From Streptococcus parasanguinis (GTDB lineage: Bacteria > Bacillota > Bacilli > Lactobacillales > Streptococcaceae): 64,000 bases of DNA. This document shows, piece by piece, positions 8,077 to 17,888 of this stretch. Positions within the stretch are counted from its first letter, which is position 1. Each line of letters begins with the position of its first letter. The stretch covers positions 124,001 to 188,000 of the forward strand of contig NZ_JAHZPC010000001.1 of the NCBI RefSeq assembly GCF_019929185.1, in the 5' to 3' direction. The translations under genes were made by a program, and so were the position numbers. Below the pieces are notes generated by a model. The model made no database searches, was not told the DNA's origin, and worked only from the letters and a program-made list of their open reading frames with translations.

Positions 8077-8624
8077 ATCTCATTATCGGCTTAATCATAT
8101 TTGTTGCCCTATTGGCTATTTGGTTTATTAGTGTAGGAAATCGTCTCAATCGCTATCTAGTGACCATTGAAGAATCAAAGAGAACGGTCGATATCGTTCT
8201 CGTAAAACGCTATGATACCATTTCGGAAATGCTAAAAGTAGCCAAAGCCTATGCCAAACATGAACAACAGATTTTCACTGATTTAGTTGCTTTACGTCAA
8301 GGAGCATCTATCCAAGAATCTAACCAAGTCATTACCAATCAAAATGATGTCTTGGCACAAATTCGTGCAGTGGGTGAAAACTATCCAGAGCTCTTGTCTT
8401 CTAACCAATTCTTGGCCCTACAAAAGGAAATTTCTGACGAAAATGAAGATCTTGCTGCAGCGAAGCGAATTGTTAACAGTAATGTCAGCCACATCAATCA
8501 AGAAATTGTTTCCTTTCCAGCGTCTATCGTAGCAGGTGTAAAGGGGATCCATCAAGTTCCATTTCTTGCTGAAGAAACACAAGGTAAGAAAGATTTAAGT
8601 GATTTGAACTATGACCTGAATTAA
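8073..8624 (+). CDS. LemA family protein
   Basis: 183 residues: one N-terminal membrane helix (MNLIIGLIIFVALLAIWFIS) and then a LemA-type helical domain. LemA hallmarks: an NRLNRYLVTIEESKRTVDIVLVKRYD segment, followed by the KAYAKHE motif that begins the conserved helix, and late FLALQKEISDENEDLAAAKR. LemA proteins are small membrane-anchored helical proteins of unclear role; the family was first named as the source of a Listeria antigen peptide. It overlaps the upstream DUF3137 gene by four bases and is followed by a terminator, so the two form a complete operon. Confidence 0.88.
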   Translation: MNLIIGLIIFVALLAIWFISVGNRLNRYLVTIEESKRTVDIVLVKRYDTISEMLKVAKAYAKHEQQIFTDLVALRQGASIQESNQVITNQNDVLAQIRAVGENYPELLSSNQFLALQKEISDENEDLAAAKRIVNSNVSHINQEIVSFPASIVAGVKGIHQVPFLAEETQGKKDLSDLNYDLN

Positions 8625-8650
8625 AGAGCTTTTATGATAAATAACCATTA

Positions 8651-8680
8651 AAAATCCTGGTCTTAGAATCAGGATTTTTT
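8651..8680 (+). terminator. Rho-independent terminator of the DUF3137-LemA operon
   Basis: AAATCCTG / CAGGATTT stem with T-run; almost the same hairpin as the terminator at 6943-6972. Confidence 0.85.
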
Positions 8681-8768
8681 CCTACTGTTGGTACTTTTCA
8701 TTTATGCCAAAAAATTGTATAATAGTACAAATACTCAATTTTTAGAAAATTTTGAAAGAGGATTTACT

Positions 8769-9845
8769 ATGGGATACACAGTTGCTGTTGTCGGTGCTAC
8801 AGGTGCCGTTGGTGCTCAAATGATCAAAATGTTGGAAGAATCTACTCTTCCAATCGATAAAATTCGCTACCTTGCGTCAGCACGTTCTGCAGGAAAAGTC
8901 TTGCAATTTAAAGGGCAAGACGTGACCATTGAGGAAACGACTGAAGATGCTTTTGAAGGCGTTGATATTGCTCTTTTCTCAGCTGGTGGTTCAACATCTG
9001 CCAAATATGCACCTTATGCGGTGAAAGCAGGCGCAGTAGTGGTTGATAACACTTCTTATTTCCGTCAAAATCCGGATGTCCCATTGGTAGTTCCTGAAGT
9101 CAATGCACATGCGCTTGATGCTCACAACGGAATCATCTCTTGTCCAAACTGTTCAACCATCCAAATGATGGTAGCGCTTGAACCAGTCCGTCAAAAATGG
9201 GGCTTGGACCGTATCATCGTGTCTACTTACCAAGCTGTTTCAGGTGCTGGTATGGGAGCTATTCTTGAAACCCAACGTGAGTTGAAGGAAGTCTTGAATG
9301 ACGGAGTCAACCCACGCGATGTCAAAGCGGAAATCTTGCCATGTGGTGGTGATAAAAAACATTACCCAATTGCTTTCAACGCTCTTCCACAAATCGATGT
9401 CTTCACAGATAATTACTACACATACGAAGAAATGAAGATGACAAATGAAACCAAGAAAATCATGGAAGATGATAGCATTGCCGTTTCAGCAACTTGTGTG
9501 CGGATTCCAGTCTTGTCAGCTCACTCAGAGTCAGTCTACATCGAAACAAAAGAAGTGGCACCAATTGACGAAGTGAAAGCTGCGATTGCTGCCTTCCCAG
9601 GTGCCGTCCTTGAAGACGATGTCGCTCACCAAATTTACCCACAAGCGGTTAATGCGGTAGGTTCACGCGATACTTTCGTTGGACGGATTCGTAAAGACTT
9701 GGATGCTGAAAAAGGGATCCACATGTGGGTTGTTTCAGATAACCTTCTTAAAGGTGCCGCTTGGAACTCAGTCCAAATCGCAGAAACCCTTCACGAACGT
9801 GGACTCGTACGTCCAACAGCTGAATTGAAGTTTGAATTGAAATAG
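8769..9845 (+). CDS. asd: Aspartate-semialdehyde dehydrogenase
   Basis: 358 residues. ATG 8769 chosen because the family starts at [15 protein letters not shown] and AGAGG lies just upstream; an in-frame ATG 81 bases earlier has no support. It reduces aspartyl phosphate to aspartate semialdehyde with NADPH, the branch point to lysine/diaminopimelate, threonine and methionine. Visible: Rossmann motif GATGAVG (10-16), [10 protein letters not shown] phosphate site, catalytic Cys128 in SCPNCST, and the later ETKEVAP and dimer segments. TATAAT at 8718-8723 is a likely -10. dapA follows after a 252-base repeat-containing spacer; together they feed L-Lys for peptidoglycan cross-bridges. Confidence 0.97.
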   Translation: MGYTVAVVGATGAVGAQMIKMLEESTLPIDKIRYLASARSAGKVLQFKGQDVTIEETTEDAFEGVDIALFSAGGSTSAKYAPYAVKAGAVVVDNTSYFRQNPDVPLVVPEVNAHALDAHNGIISCPNCSTIQMMVALEPVRQKWGLDRIIVSTYQAVSGAGMGAILETQRELKEVLNDGVNPRDVKAEILPCGGDKKHYPIAFNALPQIDVFTDNYYTYEEMKMTNETKKIMEDDSIAVSATCVRIPVLSAHSESVYIETKEVAPIDEVKAAIAAFPGAVLEDDVAHQIYPQAVNAVGSRDTFVGRIRKDLDAEKGIHMWVVSDNLLKGAAWNSVQIAETLHERGLVRPTAELKFELK

Positions 9846-10080
9846 GGAGAAAAACAGAAATCAGTAACTCGAAGAGTTTGATTTCGTAGTTTTTCCCCCG
9901 CACAGTTGATTAGGAAGTACGAATGTTGCAAACATGAGTAGTTCCAATCAACCACTGCGTCACGATTCAGAAATCTGCAACTCGAAGAGTTTGATTTCTT
10001 CCTCAGCTTTCTAACGAATCAACTTGTTTTATGAACAGATCATGAGGCAAAGGCAAGGAAGCCCCAGCCTCTTTCTTATA
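9846..10080. repeat. Structured intergenic repeat element (asd-dapA copy)
   Basis: Three strong stems: a hairpin at about 9846-9900 (GAGAAAAAC, GAAATCA and AACTC arms around GAA); a cruciform at 9905-9952 (GTTGATT / AATCAAC arms); and a second copy of the AACTCGAAGAGTTTGATTTC hairpin at 9970-9998. The last about 40 bases form GAGGC..GGC..GCC..GCCTC with T-run. Segments CCGCACAGTTGA, TCAACCACTGCGTC and TTCTAACGAAT also occur, in inverted orientation, in the element at 59262-59448, so both are copies of one family. It fills the gap between asd and dapA; no gene seen in it. Confidence 0.75.
10043..10078 (+). terminator. Possible terminator inside the asd-dapA repeat
   Basis: GAGGC AAA GGC / GCC CCA GCCTC stem followed by TTTCTT. 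It may end asd transcription, or be only the border of the repeat. Confidence 0.45.
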
Positions 10081-10097
10081 TAGAGAAAGGTTTTTCT

Positions 10098-11033
10098 ATG
10101 TCTTATAATGATTTAAAAGATTGTAAAATCATCACTGCATTTATCACCCCCTTCCATGAAGATGGGAGCATTAATTTTGACGCTCTTCCTGACTTGATCG
10201 AGCACCTCTTGGCACATCATACAGATGGGATTCTCTTAGCTGGAACGACTGCAGAAAGTCCAACTCTGACCCACGATGAGGAATTGCAACTCTTTGCGGC
10301 CGTTCAAAAGATTGTCAATGGCCGAGTTCCTTTGATCGCTGGTGTCGGAACCAATGAAACCCGCGACTCAATTGAGTTCGTGAAAGAAGTGGATGCTTTT
10401 GGTGGCTTTGCGGCAGGATTGGCTATCGTCCCTTACTACAACAAACCATCTCAAGAAGGAATGTATCAACACTTTAAAGCGATTGCGGATGCATCTAATC
10501 TTCCGATTATTATCTACAATATTCCAGGGCGCGTGGTAGTAGAAATGACACCTGAAACCATGCTTCGTTTGGCAGAGCACCCAAATATCATCGGGGTCAA
10601 AGAGTGTACAACCCTTGCTAATATGGCCTATTTGATTGAACACAAGCCAGAAGAATTTCTCATCTATACAGGGGAAGATGGAGATGCTTTCCATGCGATG
10701 AACCTTGGAGCTGATGGAGTGATCTCAGTGGCTTCTCATACAAATGGAGATGAAATGCATGAGATGTTCCAAGCGATTGAACACAACGATATTAAAAAGG
10801 CTGCGGCTATCCAACGTCAATTTATCCCTAAAGTCAATGCTCTCTTCTCTTATCCAAGCCCAGCTCCTGTCAAAGCAGTCTTGAACTATATGGGCTTTGA
10901 AGCAGGGCCAACTCGTTTACCATTAGTGCCAGCTCCTGCTGAGGAAGCGAAGCGCATTATCAAGGTTGTAGTGGATGGGGATTACCACGCGACCAAAGAA
11001 ATCATTACGGGAGTTCTTCGTCCGGATTATTAA
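10098..11033 (+). CDS. dapA: 4-hydroxy-tetrahydrodipicolinate synthase
   Basis: 311 residues, normal for the family. It condenses pyruvate with aspartate semialdehyde in the diaminopimelate/lysine pathway, directly downstream of asd in both pathway and map. TIM barrel with the Schiff-base Lys168 in IIGVKECT, catalytic Tyr140 in IIIYNIPGR, the TTAESPTL loop (substrate carboxylate site) and GVGTNET. ATG 10098 follows GAAAGG. No clear promoter of its own; the spacer repeat may carry regulation, or dapA may be read from the asd promoter. Confidence 0.96.
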   Translation: MSYNDLKDCKIITAFITPFHEDGSINFDALPDLIEHLLAHHTDGILLAGTTAESPTLTHDEELQLFAAVQKIVNGRVPLIAGVGTNETRDSIEFVKEVDAFGGFAAGLAIVPYYNKPSQEGMYQHFKAIADASNLPIIIYNIPGRVVVEMTPETMLRLAEHPNIIGVKECTTLANMAYLIEHKPEEFLIYTGEDGDAFHAMNLGADGVISVASHTNGDEMHEMFQAIEHNDIKKAAAIQRQFIPKVNALFSYPSPAPVKAVLNYMGFEAGPTRLPLVPAPAEEAKRIIKVVVDGDYHATKEIITGVLRPDY

Positions 11034-11054
11034 TAAAATTGTCATGAGGAATGT

Positions 11055-11669
11055 ATGTCAGAGTTAGAAAAAACGGATTCAGAAAAATCAGAACTAGAAA
11101 AATTTAAAGAACGTCATAGCCTTGATAAGTTAGATGGTGTGATAATCTATGATAAACCGACCATTAAAACAGGCGAAAAAGCTGGATGCATCGGTGCACT
11201 CTTACTTTTAATTGGATTTGGTACAGGAATTATTTTGTTGCTCCTTCATTTCATATTTGACTTCGATTCCAAGCTCCTCAACCTTCTTTGGGAATCGATA
11301 GCAGCTTTAGGATTCATTTTTAGTTTAGCAGGGGCTTTTCAAATTGGTCCCCTTACAATACACCGCTACTCAAGAGAAGCTGATAAGGATAAACATTTTG
11401 AAATTGATAGAGCCTATAATCTCTATAATGTTCTCTATAAACCGACTAAAACTATCCTTCTCCAATATGATAGTGACGAAGATCAGCTGATTGCTGTCAA
11501 TGCTGGTGGTGAACTATTAGTGGAACTCATTAGAAAAGTAGAGATGGAGAAGTTACCTCTGAAGAAGATTTTGAAGACCTTCCGTTTGGATCATGTCTCT
11601 GACAATCTTTGGAGATTGACCTACAGCTATAAAAAAGAAGATGTGGTCATGGAAAAAAGTGATCGTTAG
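11055..11669 (+). CDS. Hypothetical membrane protein
   Basis: 204 residues, family not recognised. Charged N-terminus (Glu/Lys/Ser-rich to about 30), two membrane helices at about 56-80 and 88-112 with short connection, then a soluble domain of about 90 residues (HRYSREADKDKHFEIDRAYNL..). It starts ATG 11055 with GAGGAAT just upstream, 21 bases after dapA, so it may be co-transcribed with dapA. Topology suggests both termini on the cytoplasmic side. Nothing links it to lysine synthesis except position. Confidence 0.7.
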   Translation: MSELEKTDSEKSELEKFKERHSLDKLDGVIIYDKPTIKTGEKAGCIGALLLLIGFGTGIILLLLHFIFDFDSKLLNLLWESIAALGFIFSLAGAFQIGPLTIHRYSREADKDKHFEIDRAYNLYNVLYKPTKTILLQYDSDEDQLIAVNAGGELLVELIRKVEMEKLPLKKILKTFRLDHVSDNLWRLTYSYKKEDVVMEKSDR

Positions 11670-11711
11670 ATTTTTTCATCCAATCATCTACTCTAAGTCC
11701 TGAAAAGAGCT

Positions 11712-11739
11712 TTGATTCTTGGCAAAAAAATTATATAAT
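11712..11739 (+). promoter_or_regulatory. Predicted promoter for the ATP-cone gene
   Basis: TTGATT (11712-11717), 16-base spacer, TATAAT (11734-11739). The leader to the ATG at 11813 is about 65 bases. Confidence 0.55.
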
Positions 11740-11812
11740 AAAGTAGTAGGTCTTCATTTCTTTCTAAGGGAAATGGAGTATTCATGAAAATTTAAACATA
11801 AAGGAGACTCCG

Positions 11813-12151
11813 ATGGAAGTCATTAAACGTAGTGGAGAAGTGGTTGAATTCAACCCAGATAAAATTTACCAAGCTATTTTGAAAGCTGCGCAAGTTGTCT
11901 ATGTTTTGACAGATGATTTGCGACAAAACCTAGCTCAAGTGACCAAGAAAGTTGCTATGGATTTGGATGAAGCACAAGTAGAACGCGCAACCATCAGCAT
12001 GATCCAATCAATGGTTGAGCACCGTTTACTTGGTGCTGGTTATATTACCATTGCAGAACACTACATTTCTTATCGCTTGCAACGTGATTTGGAACGGAGT
12101 GGCTATGGTGATCATATCGCCGTGCATTTGCATTTTGAGCAAATTCGCTAG
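11813..12151 (+). CDS. Stand-alone ATP-cone domain protein
   Basis: 112 residues forming essentially one ATP-cone: MEVIKRSGEVVEFNPDKIYQAI, then VERATISMIQSMVEHRL and AEHYISYRLQRD. ATP-cones bind ATP/dATP and control ribonucleotide reductases or the NrdR repressor. Here there is no zinc ribbon (not NrdR) and no reductase domain. RBS AAAGGAG precedes ATG 11813, and a terminator follows, so it is a single-gene unit. A nucleotide-sensing partner role is inferred; partner unknown. Confidence 0.8.
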   Translation: MEVIKRSGEVVEFNPDKIYQAILKAAQVVYVLTDDLRQNLAQVTKKVAMDLDEAQVERATISMIQSMVEHRLLGAGYITIAEHYISYRLQRDLERSGYGDHIAVHLHFEQIR

Positions 12152-12160
12152 AATACTAAT

Positions 12161-12186
12161 AGAAGTTACTTCGGTAGCTTCTTTTT
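12161..12186 (+). terminator. Rho-independent terminator
   Basis: AGAAG..AC-TTCG-GT..CTTCT stem with T-run after the ATP-cone gene. Confidence 0.8.
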
Positions 12187-12263
12187 AGTGTTTTTATTAA
12201 TCACTGAGAATTCAAGAAAACATGGTATAATAGAGGGGATTGAACTGGAAAGGAAGTGAGATT

Positions 12264-13115
12264 ATGGCAACTATTCAATGGTTTCCTGGACATATGTCCA
12301 AAGCTAGAAGACAAGTACAAGAAAATTTAAAATTCGTGGATTTTGTGACGGTTCTGGTAGATGCTCGATTGCCCCTATCGAGCCAAAATCCCATGTTAAC
12401 AAAAATTGTTGGCGAAAAGCCTAAATTGATGATTCTGAACAAGGTAGACCTAGCAGATCCTGTGGCAACAAAAGAGTGGCAGGACTATTTTGAATCGCAA
12501 GGCATCAAAACCTTGGCGATCAACTCCAAAGAGCAGTCGACGGTTAAGAAGGTCACAGATGCTGCTAAGAGCTTGATGGCCGATAAAATTGCTCGTCAAA
12601 AGGAACGTGGGATTCAGATTGAAACCCTTCGAACCATGATTATTGGGATTCCAAATGCTGGAAAGTCCACTCTTATGAACCGCTTAGCAGGGAAAAAGAT
12701 TGCTGTTGTTGGCAATAAACCAGGGGTGACCAAGGGGCAACAATGGTTGAAAACCAATAAGGATCTCGAAATCTTGGACACTCCTGGGATTCTTTGGCCC
12801 AAATTTGAAGATGAAGAAGTGGCCTTAAAGCTGGCCTTAACAGGAGCTATCAAGGATCAGTTGCTTCCAATGGATGAAGTGACCATCTTTGGCCTTAACT
12901 ATTTTAAAGAGCACTATCCAGCAGTTTTACAAGAGCGTTTTAAACAAATGGACCTGGAGCATGAAGCTCCTGAAATTATTATGGAGATGACTCAGAAATT
13001 GGGATTTCGCGAGGATTACGACCGTTTTTACCAACTCTTTGTTAAAGATGTGCGCGATGGGAAATTAGGACGGTATACGCTGGATCGCGTAGGGGAAATT
13101 GATGGCAACCATTAA
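12264..13115 (+). CDS. rbgA: Ribosome biogenesis GTPase RbgA (YlqF)
   Basis: 283 residues. ATG 12264 ([17 protein letters not shown], the family N-terminus) with GGAAAGGAAGTGA upstream. Circularly permuted GTPase acting late in 50S assembly: G4 LNKVDLAD comes first, then G1 GIPNAGKST, the GVTKGQQW switch segment and G3 LDTPGIL, followed by the C-terminal ANTAR-like helical domain. TATAAT at about 12225 is a probable -10. It overlaps rnhB by 14 bases (stop past the rnhB ATG), and this rbgA-rnhB order is usual in streptococci. Confidence 0.96.
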   Translation: MATIQWFPGHMSKARRQVQENLKFVDFVTVLVDARLPLSSQNPMLTKIVGEKPKLMILNKVDLADPVATKEWQDYFESQGIKTLAINSKEQSTVKKVTDAAKSLMADKIARQKERGIQIETLRTMIIGIPNAGKSTLMNRLAGKKIAVVGNKPGVTKGQQWLKTNKDLEILDTPGILWPKFEDEEVALKLALTGAIKDQLLPMDEVTIFGLNYFKEHYPAVLQERFKQMDLEHEAPEIIMEMTQKLGFREDYDRFYQLFVKDVRDGKLGRYTLDRVGEIDGNH

Positions 13116-13869
13116 GGAAATTAAAGAACAATTAGCAGACATTCAGCAGTTAGACGATCCTTTATTGGCTGAATTGGAACAGGATAGCCGATCTGGTGTT
13201 ATCCAAGCAATCGCAAAGCGAAAAAGAGAAATCCAAAAATGTTTAGATGAAGATGAGCGCTTGGAAGGAATGCTGGCCTATGAAAAGGAATGCTATGCAC
13301 GTGGAATTGAGCTCATTGCAGGAGTGGATGAAGTGGGACGTGGCCCATTAGCGGGACCAGTTGTTGCAGCTGCTGTGATCTTACCCAAAGGCTCTAAGAT
13401 TCCAGGGCTCAACGATAGTAAAAAGATTCCGAAATCCAAACACAAGGAAATCTATGAGGCTGTGCTCCAAGAAGCTATTGCGATCGGCATCGGCGTCAAG
13501 GACAACCAAGTGATTGATCAGGTCAATATCTATGAAGCTACGAAACTAGCCATGATGGAGGCCATTGGTCAGCTAGATCCTCAACCCCAGCATCTTTTGA
13601 TTGATGCCATGAAGTTGGATCTTTCTATTCCCCAAACTAGTATCATCAAAGGAGATGCTAATTCCTTATCCATTGCTGCTGCCTCTATTGTAGCTAAGGT
13701 GACTCGGGATCAAATGATGGAAGAGTTTGATCGAGAATATCCGGGGTATGATTTTGCGCAGAACGCTGGCTACGGAACAGCTAAGCATCTGGCTGGGCTC
13801 CAAAAGTTGGGAGTAACTCCGATCCATCGACGTTCATTTGAACCCGTCAAATCAATGTGTGAGGATTAG
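13102..13869 (+). CDS. rnhB: Ribonuclease HII
   Basis: 255 residues. Removes ribonucleotides from DNA and RNA from RNA/DNA hybrids. A helical N-terminal extension of about 70 residues is followed by the catalytic domain with [15 protein letters not shown] (first acidic pair D-E), LNDSKK, the DAM segment carrying the next Asp, and [17 protein letters not shown] 13102 is preferred over the TTG at 13099; it lies inside the rbgA 3' end, so translational coupling is likely. The ROK kinase gene starts three bases after its stop. Confidence 0.96.
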   Translation: MATIKEIKEQLADIQQLDDPLLAELEQDSRSGVIQAIAKRKREIQKCLDEDERLEGMLAYEKECYARGIELIAGVDEVGRGPLAGPVVAAAVILPKGSKIPGLNDSKKIPKSKHKEIYEAVLQEAIAIGIGVKDNQVIDQVNIYEATKLAMMEAIGQLDPQPQHLLIDAMKLDLSIPQTSIIKGDANSLSIAAASIVAKVTRDQMMEEFDREYPGYDFAQNAGYGTAKHLAGLQKLGVTPIHRRSFEPVKSMCED

Positions 13870-13872
13870 GCT

Positions 13873-14790
13873 ATGCTATTTACCATCGATATCGGAGGGA
13901 CCTTTATAAAGTACGGTCTGATGGACGCAGACTATCAATTGATCCGTACAGACAAGATCCCAACACCATCTACGATTGAGGACTTTTGGCAAGGATTAGA
14001 AGAAATCGTTGCTCCTGTACGGGAAGAAATCGAGGGAATCGCCATTTCATGCCCTGGTGAGATCCAAAAGAGCCTTGGCTTTGTCTTTCGAGGTGGTCTC
14101 ATCCCATATTTACGCGGAATTCCTCTAGCTAGTAGATTGCAACAAACATTTCAAGTGCCAGTCACTGTTCTTAATGATGGAGAAGCCGCTGGTCTAGCGG
14201 AAGCAAGGCTTGGTAATCTAAAAGATTGTCCATGTGGTGCGACCTTGGTCTTGGGGACAGGAGTAGGTCTCGCTCTTCTTTCTAATGGTGACCTATTGAG
14301 AGGATGGCAACTGACAGAATACATTCGGTCTATTGATAAGGCAGAAAGAACACCAGAAAATCGCCGCTTTCATCGCGAACTCTTTTTGCAAGGCATTTCC
14401 AATCTTTTGGAAAACACCGGTTCAGCTGTTCAATTTGTTGAGAAGGCTAGTCACATCTTGAACCAAGAAAAGACAGACGGTATAGCTGTTTTCAAAGCTC
14501 TTGATCAAGGAGGCCATGAGGAGCTAACATCCTTGTTTCAGGAGTATTGCCATGATATTGCTATTCTGATTTTTAATCTTCAATCTTTGCTCTTGCTTGA
14601 AAAAGTGACGATTGGAGGGGGCATTAGTAGTCAACCACTACTGATCGATGAGATCAGTCGACAATACCATGACCTACTCTCTCAAAAAGGGCATAAACAA
14701 TTTGAAGCTTTGCCCATTCAAGCGGCTCGCTTCCACAATGAAAGTAACTTGATTGGTGCTGCATCTTACTTTTATTCTTCGACACATTAA
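13873..14790 (+). CDS. ROK family sugar kinase-like protein
   Basis: 305 residues. The N-terminus MLFTIDIGGTFIKYGLMD is the ROK phosphate-1 motif (DIGGT), followed by ISCPGEI, VLNDGEAAGLAEA with the catalytic Asp, and LVLGTGVGLALL (phosphate-2). The zinc motif of classical ROK glucokinases and repressors (GH..CxCGxxGC) is not visible; the only CPCG, at 117-120, lies just before phosphate-2 in another place. There is no N-terminal HTH, so it is an enzyme-type member. It follows rnhB after three bases and ends at a terminator. Substrate (glucose, N-acetylmannosamine or another hexose) cannot be told. Confidence 0.82.
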   Translation: MLFTIDIGGTFIKYGLMDADYQLIRTDKIPTPSTIEDFWQGLEEIVAPVREEIEGIAISCPGEIQKSLGFVFRGGLIPYLRGIPLASRLQQTFQVPVTVLNDGEAAGLAEARLGNLKDCPCGATLVLGTGVGLALLSNGDLLRGWQLTEYIRSIDKAERTPENRRFHRELFLQGISNLLENTGSAVQFVEKASHILNQEKTDGIAVFKALDQGGHEELTSLFQEYCHDIAILIFNLQSLLLLEKVTIGGGISSQPLLIDEISRQYHDLLSQKGHKQFEALPIQAARFHNESNLIGAASYFYSSTH

Positions 14791-14817
14791 AAAAAGTTCT
14801 AGAAATAGAGCTTTTTC
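14790..14817 (+). terminator. Rho-independent terminator
   Basis: AAAAAG.TCT / AGA.CTTTTT stem with T-rich tail after the ROK gene, ending the rbgA-rnhB-ROK unit. Confidence 0.7.
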
Positions 14818-14862
14818 CTTTTCTTTTTCGAATAAATAAGTGAGAGGAAGTAGAAGGTGACC

Positions 14863-15711
14863 ATGGAGAAATTTGAAATCTTTAAATTAAAAGAAGCCGG
14901 TTTATCAAATGAGCAAGTCTTGAGAGTCTTGGACTACTGTAGGAAAGAGCAAGTCTTACCAAGCTTAGAAGAGATAGCAAGGATCGCTCGCTGTCGCAGT
15001 ATCCTTCATTTTGTAGACAAATACCGACAACTAGATGAAGACCATTTACACGAGGAGTTTGAACGGTTCCCATCTCTATCCATTTTTGATCCTGAATACC
15101 CTGAGGAATTGCTACAGATCTACAATCCTCCTGTACTCCTTTTTTACCAGGGAGATTTGCAACTGTTAACCAGACCGAAGATTGCAGTTGTTGGAGCTCG
15201 GGAGACCACGCGAGAAGGGGTTCGTTCTGTAGAGAAGATTATTAAGGAACTTGGTAATGAATTGGTCATTGTTAGTGGACTTGCTAAGGGAATTGATGCG
15301 ACAGCTCATTATGCCAGTATCCGCAATGGTGGCAAGACCATCGGGGTGATTGGAACGGGACTGGATGTCTTTTATCCTAAGAACAATCAGAGATTACAGA
15401 CCCATATGGGAGAACACCATCTGATCTTGAGCGAGTATGGTCCAGGACAGGCTCCTCTTAAGTTTCATTTTCCTGAGAGAAATCGCATCATTGCAGGTCT
15501 CTGTCAGGCTGTGATTGTGGCAGAGGCGCGACTCCGTTCAGGCAGTTTGATTACTTGTGAGCGTGCTATGGAAGAAGGACGAGACGTTTTTGCTATTCCA
15601 GGAAATATTTTAGATGGTAAATCTGCAGGCTGCCATCACCTGATTCAAGAAGGCGCAAAGCTTGTCACCTCAGGCCAGGACATTCTTGATGAATTGAAAT
15701 ACGAATTGTGA
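14863..15711 (+). CDS. dprA: DNA-processing protein DprA (Smf)
   Basis: 282 residues from ATG 14863 (MEKFEIFKLKEAGLS, like the pneumococcal N-terminus); a GTG six bases upstream is an alternative. It loads RecA on incoming single-stranded DNA during natural transformation and, in pneumococcus, helps switch off competence. SAM-like N-terminal domain, then the Rossmann core: VVGARETT, VSGLAKGIDATAH, GTGLDVFYP, SEYGPG, FPERNRIIAGL, RSGSLIT and FAIPG. Ends with KLVTSGQDIL; lacks the winged-helix extension found in some species, as usual here. No competence (com-box) sequence was recognised upstream. Confidence 0.95.
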   Translation: MEKFEIFKLKEAGLSNEQVLRVLDYCRKEQVLPSLEEIARIARCRSILHFVDKYRQLDEDHLHEEFERFPSLSIFDPEYPEELLQIYNPPVLLFYQGDLQLLTRPKIAVVGARETTREGVRSVEKIIKELGNELVIVSGLAKGIDATAHYASIRNGGKTIGVIGTGLDVFYPKNNQRLQTHMGEHHLILSEYGPGQAPLKFHFPERNRIIAGLCQAVIVAEARLRSGSLITCERAMEEGRDVFAIPGNILDGKSAGCHHLIQEGAKLVTSGQDILDELKYEL

Positions 15712-15797
15712 TTTTCCTATAGGAGAAGTTCCTAGTTGACATCTTTCTTAAAATGTATTAAACTCAATGAGATTTATACAATACAGAGGGATAAAAC

Positions 15798-17879
15798 GTG
15801 GTAACAAAAAAGAAAAGCAGTACAACCAAGAAAAATTTGGTGATTGTGGAGTCTCCTGCGAAGGCGAAAACAATCGAGAAATACCTTGGTCGTAACTACA
15901 AAGTCATGGCCAGTGTTGGCCATATTCGGGACCTGAAAAAATCAACCATGTCGATTGATTTCGACAATAACTATGAACCGGAGTATATCAATATTCGCGG
16001 AAAAGGTCCCTTGATCAATGATTTGAAAAAAGAAGCTAAAAAAGCCAAACAAGTCTTTCTCGCAAGTGACCCGGACCGAGAAGGAGAAGCTATTTCTTGG
16101 CATTTGGCTCATATTTTGAACTTGGATGCCAAAGAAAAGAACCGCGTGGTTTTTAATGAAATCACCAAGGATGCCGTAAAAAATGCCTTTAAAGAACCGC
16201 GTCAAATCGATATGGATTTGGTTGATGCCCAACAAGCACGTCGGGTCTTGGACCGGATTGTAGGGTATTCAATTTCGCCTATTCTTTGGAAAAAGGTCAA
16301 AAAAGGACTTTCTGCAGGGCGCGTGCAATCTGTTGCCCTCAAATTAATCATTGATCGTGAAAACGAAATTAATGATTTCAAGCCGGAAGAATACTGGACC
16401 ATTGATGGTGTCTTCAAAAAAGGGACCAAACAATTCCAAGCTAGCTTCTATGGGATTGATGGCAAGAAGATGAAGCTCAACACCAATGAAGAGGTGAAAG
16501 CTGTTCTTGAACGCTTAGATGGCAAAGATTTTACCGTTGAAAAAGTTGAAAAGAAAGAACGTCGTCGCAATGCTCCCCTTCCTTACACCACATCTTCTAT
16601 GCAGATGGATGCTGCCAATAAGATCAACTTTCGTACACGCAAGACCATGATGGTCGCCCAGCAATTGTACGAAGGAATCAATATTGGTTCTGGTGTTCAA
16701 GGTTTGATTACCTATATGCGTACCGACTCCACACGGATTAGTCCGGTTGCGCAAAATGAGGCAGCTAACTTTATCGTGGATCGCTTCGGTGAGAAATATT
16801 CTAAGCATGGAAGCCGTGTGAAAAACGCCTCTGGTGCCCAAGATGCCCACGAAGCGATTCGTCCATCCAGCGTCTTCAATACTCCTGAAAGCATTGCTAA
16901 ATACTTGGACAAAGACCAATTGAAACTCTACACCTTGATTTGGAACCGCTTTGTGGCTAGTCAAATGACAGCAGCTGTCTTTGATACCATGAATGTCCGT
17001 TTAGGTCAAAATGGGGTTCAGTATACGGCAAATGGGAGCCAGGTGAAGTTTGATGGTTATTTGGCGATTTATAATGATTCAGATAAGAACAAGATGTTGC
17101 CGGACATGGTAGAAGGTGATATCGTCAAGCAAGTCAATAGCAAGCCGGAGCAACACTTTACCCAACCACCGGCCCGTTATTCTGAAGCAACCTTGATTAA
17201 GACCTTGGAAGAGAACGGTGTTGGTCGTCCTTCAACCTATGCTCCGACGATTGAGACCATTCAAAAACGTTATTATGTGAAGCTGGTAGCTAAACGTTTT
17301 GAACCAACGGAATTAGGGGAGATCGTTAATAAACTGATTGTTGAGTTTTTCCCAGATATTGTCAATGTGACCTTCACAGCGGAGATGGAAGGGAAACTCG
17401 ATGATGTCGAACTCGGAAAAGAAGAGTGGCAAAAAGTCATTGATGCCTTCTACAAACCATTCTCCAAAGAAGTCGCAAAAGCTGAAGAAGAGATGGAAAA
17501 AATCCAAATCAAAGATGAACCGGCTGGTTTTGATTGTGAAGTCTGTGGCAGCCCGATGGTGATTAAATTAGGACGTTTTGGTAAGTTCTATGCTTGTAGT
17601 AATTTCCCAGATTGTCGCCATACCCAAGCGATTGTCAAAGAAATCGGTGTGGAGTGTCCTGACTGTCATCAGGGACAAATCATCGAACGTAAAACCAAAC
17701 GAAATCGTATTTTCTATGGCTGTAATCGCTACCCAGACTGTGAATTCACTTCTTGGGACAAGCCAATCGGCCGGGATTGTCCAAAATGTGGTCATTACTT
17801 AGTTGAGAAGAAAGTCCGTGGCGGTGGCAAACAAGTCGTATGTAGCAATGGTGACTACGAAGAAGAAAAAGTGAAATAA
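15798..17879 (+). CDS. topA: DNA topoisomerase I
   Basis: 693 residues. Start GTG 15798 with AGAGGG at 15785-15790. Relaxes negative supercoils. TOPRIM domain with [15 protein letters not shown] and DPDREGEA (91-98), catalytic Tyr306 in [13 protein letters not shown], and a C-terminal tail with two clear four-Cys zinc ribbons (CEVCG..CSNFPDC, CPDCHQ..CNRYPDC). A third ribbon (CPKCG..CSN) lacks its fourth Cys. TTGACA at 15736-15741 is a likely -35. The 3' flank carries the sat operator/terminator repeats. Confidence 0.97.
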   Translation: MVTKKKSSTTKKNLVIVESPAKAKTIEKYLGRNYKVMASVGHIRDLKKSTMSIDFDNNYEPEYINIRGKGPLINDLKKEAKKAKQVFLASDPDREGEAISWHLAHILNLDAKEKNRVVFNEITKDAVKNAFKEPRQIDMDLVDAQQARRVLDRIVGYSISPILWKKVKKGLSAGRVQSVALKLIIDRENEINDFKPEEYWTIDGVFKKGTKQFQASFYGIDGKKMKLNTNEEVKAVLERLDGKDFTVEKVEKKERRRNAPLPYTTSSMQMDAANKINFRTRKTMMVAQQLYEGINIGSGVQGLITYMRTDSTRISPVAQNEAANFIVDRFGEKYSKHGSRVKNASGAQDAHEAIRPSSVFNTPESIAKYLDKDQLKLYTLIWNRFVASQMTAAVFDTMNVRLGQNGVQYTANGSQVKFDGYLAIYNDSDKNKMLPDMVEGDIVKQVNSKPEQHFTQPPARYSEATLIKTLEENGVGRPSTYAPTIETIQKRYYVKLVAKRFEPTELGEIVNKLIVEFFPDIVNVTFTAEMEGKLDDVELGKEEWQKVIDAFYKPFSKEVAKAEEEMEKIQIKDEPAGFDCEVCGSPMVIKLGRFGKFYACSNFPDCRHTQAIVKEIGVECPDCHQGQIIERKTKRNRIFYGCNRYPDCEFTSWDKPIGRDCPKCGHYLVEKKVRGGGKQVVCSNGDYEEEKVK

Positions 17880-17888
17880 GTTATTAAA

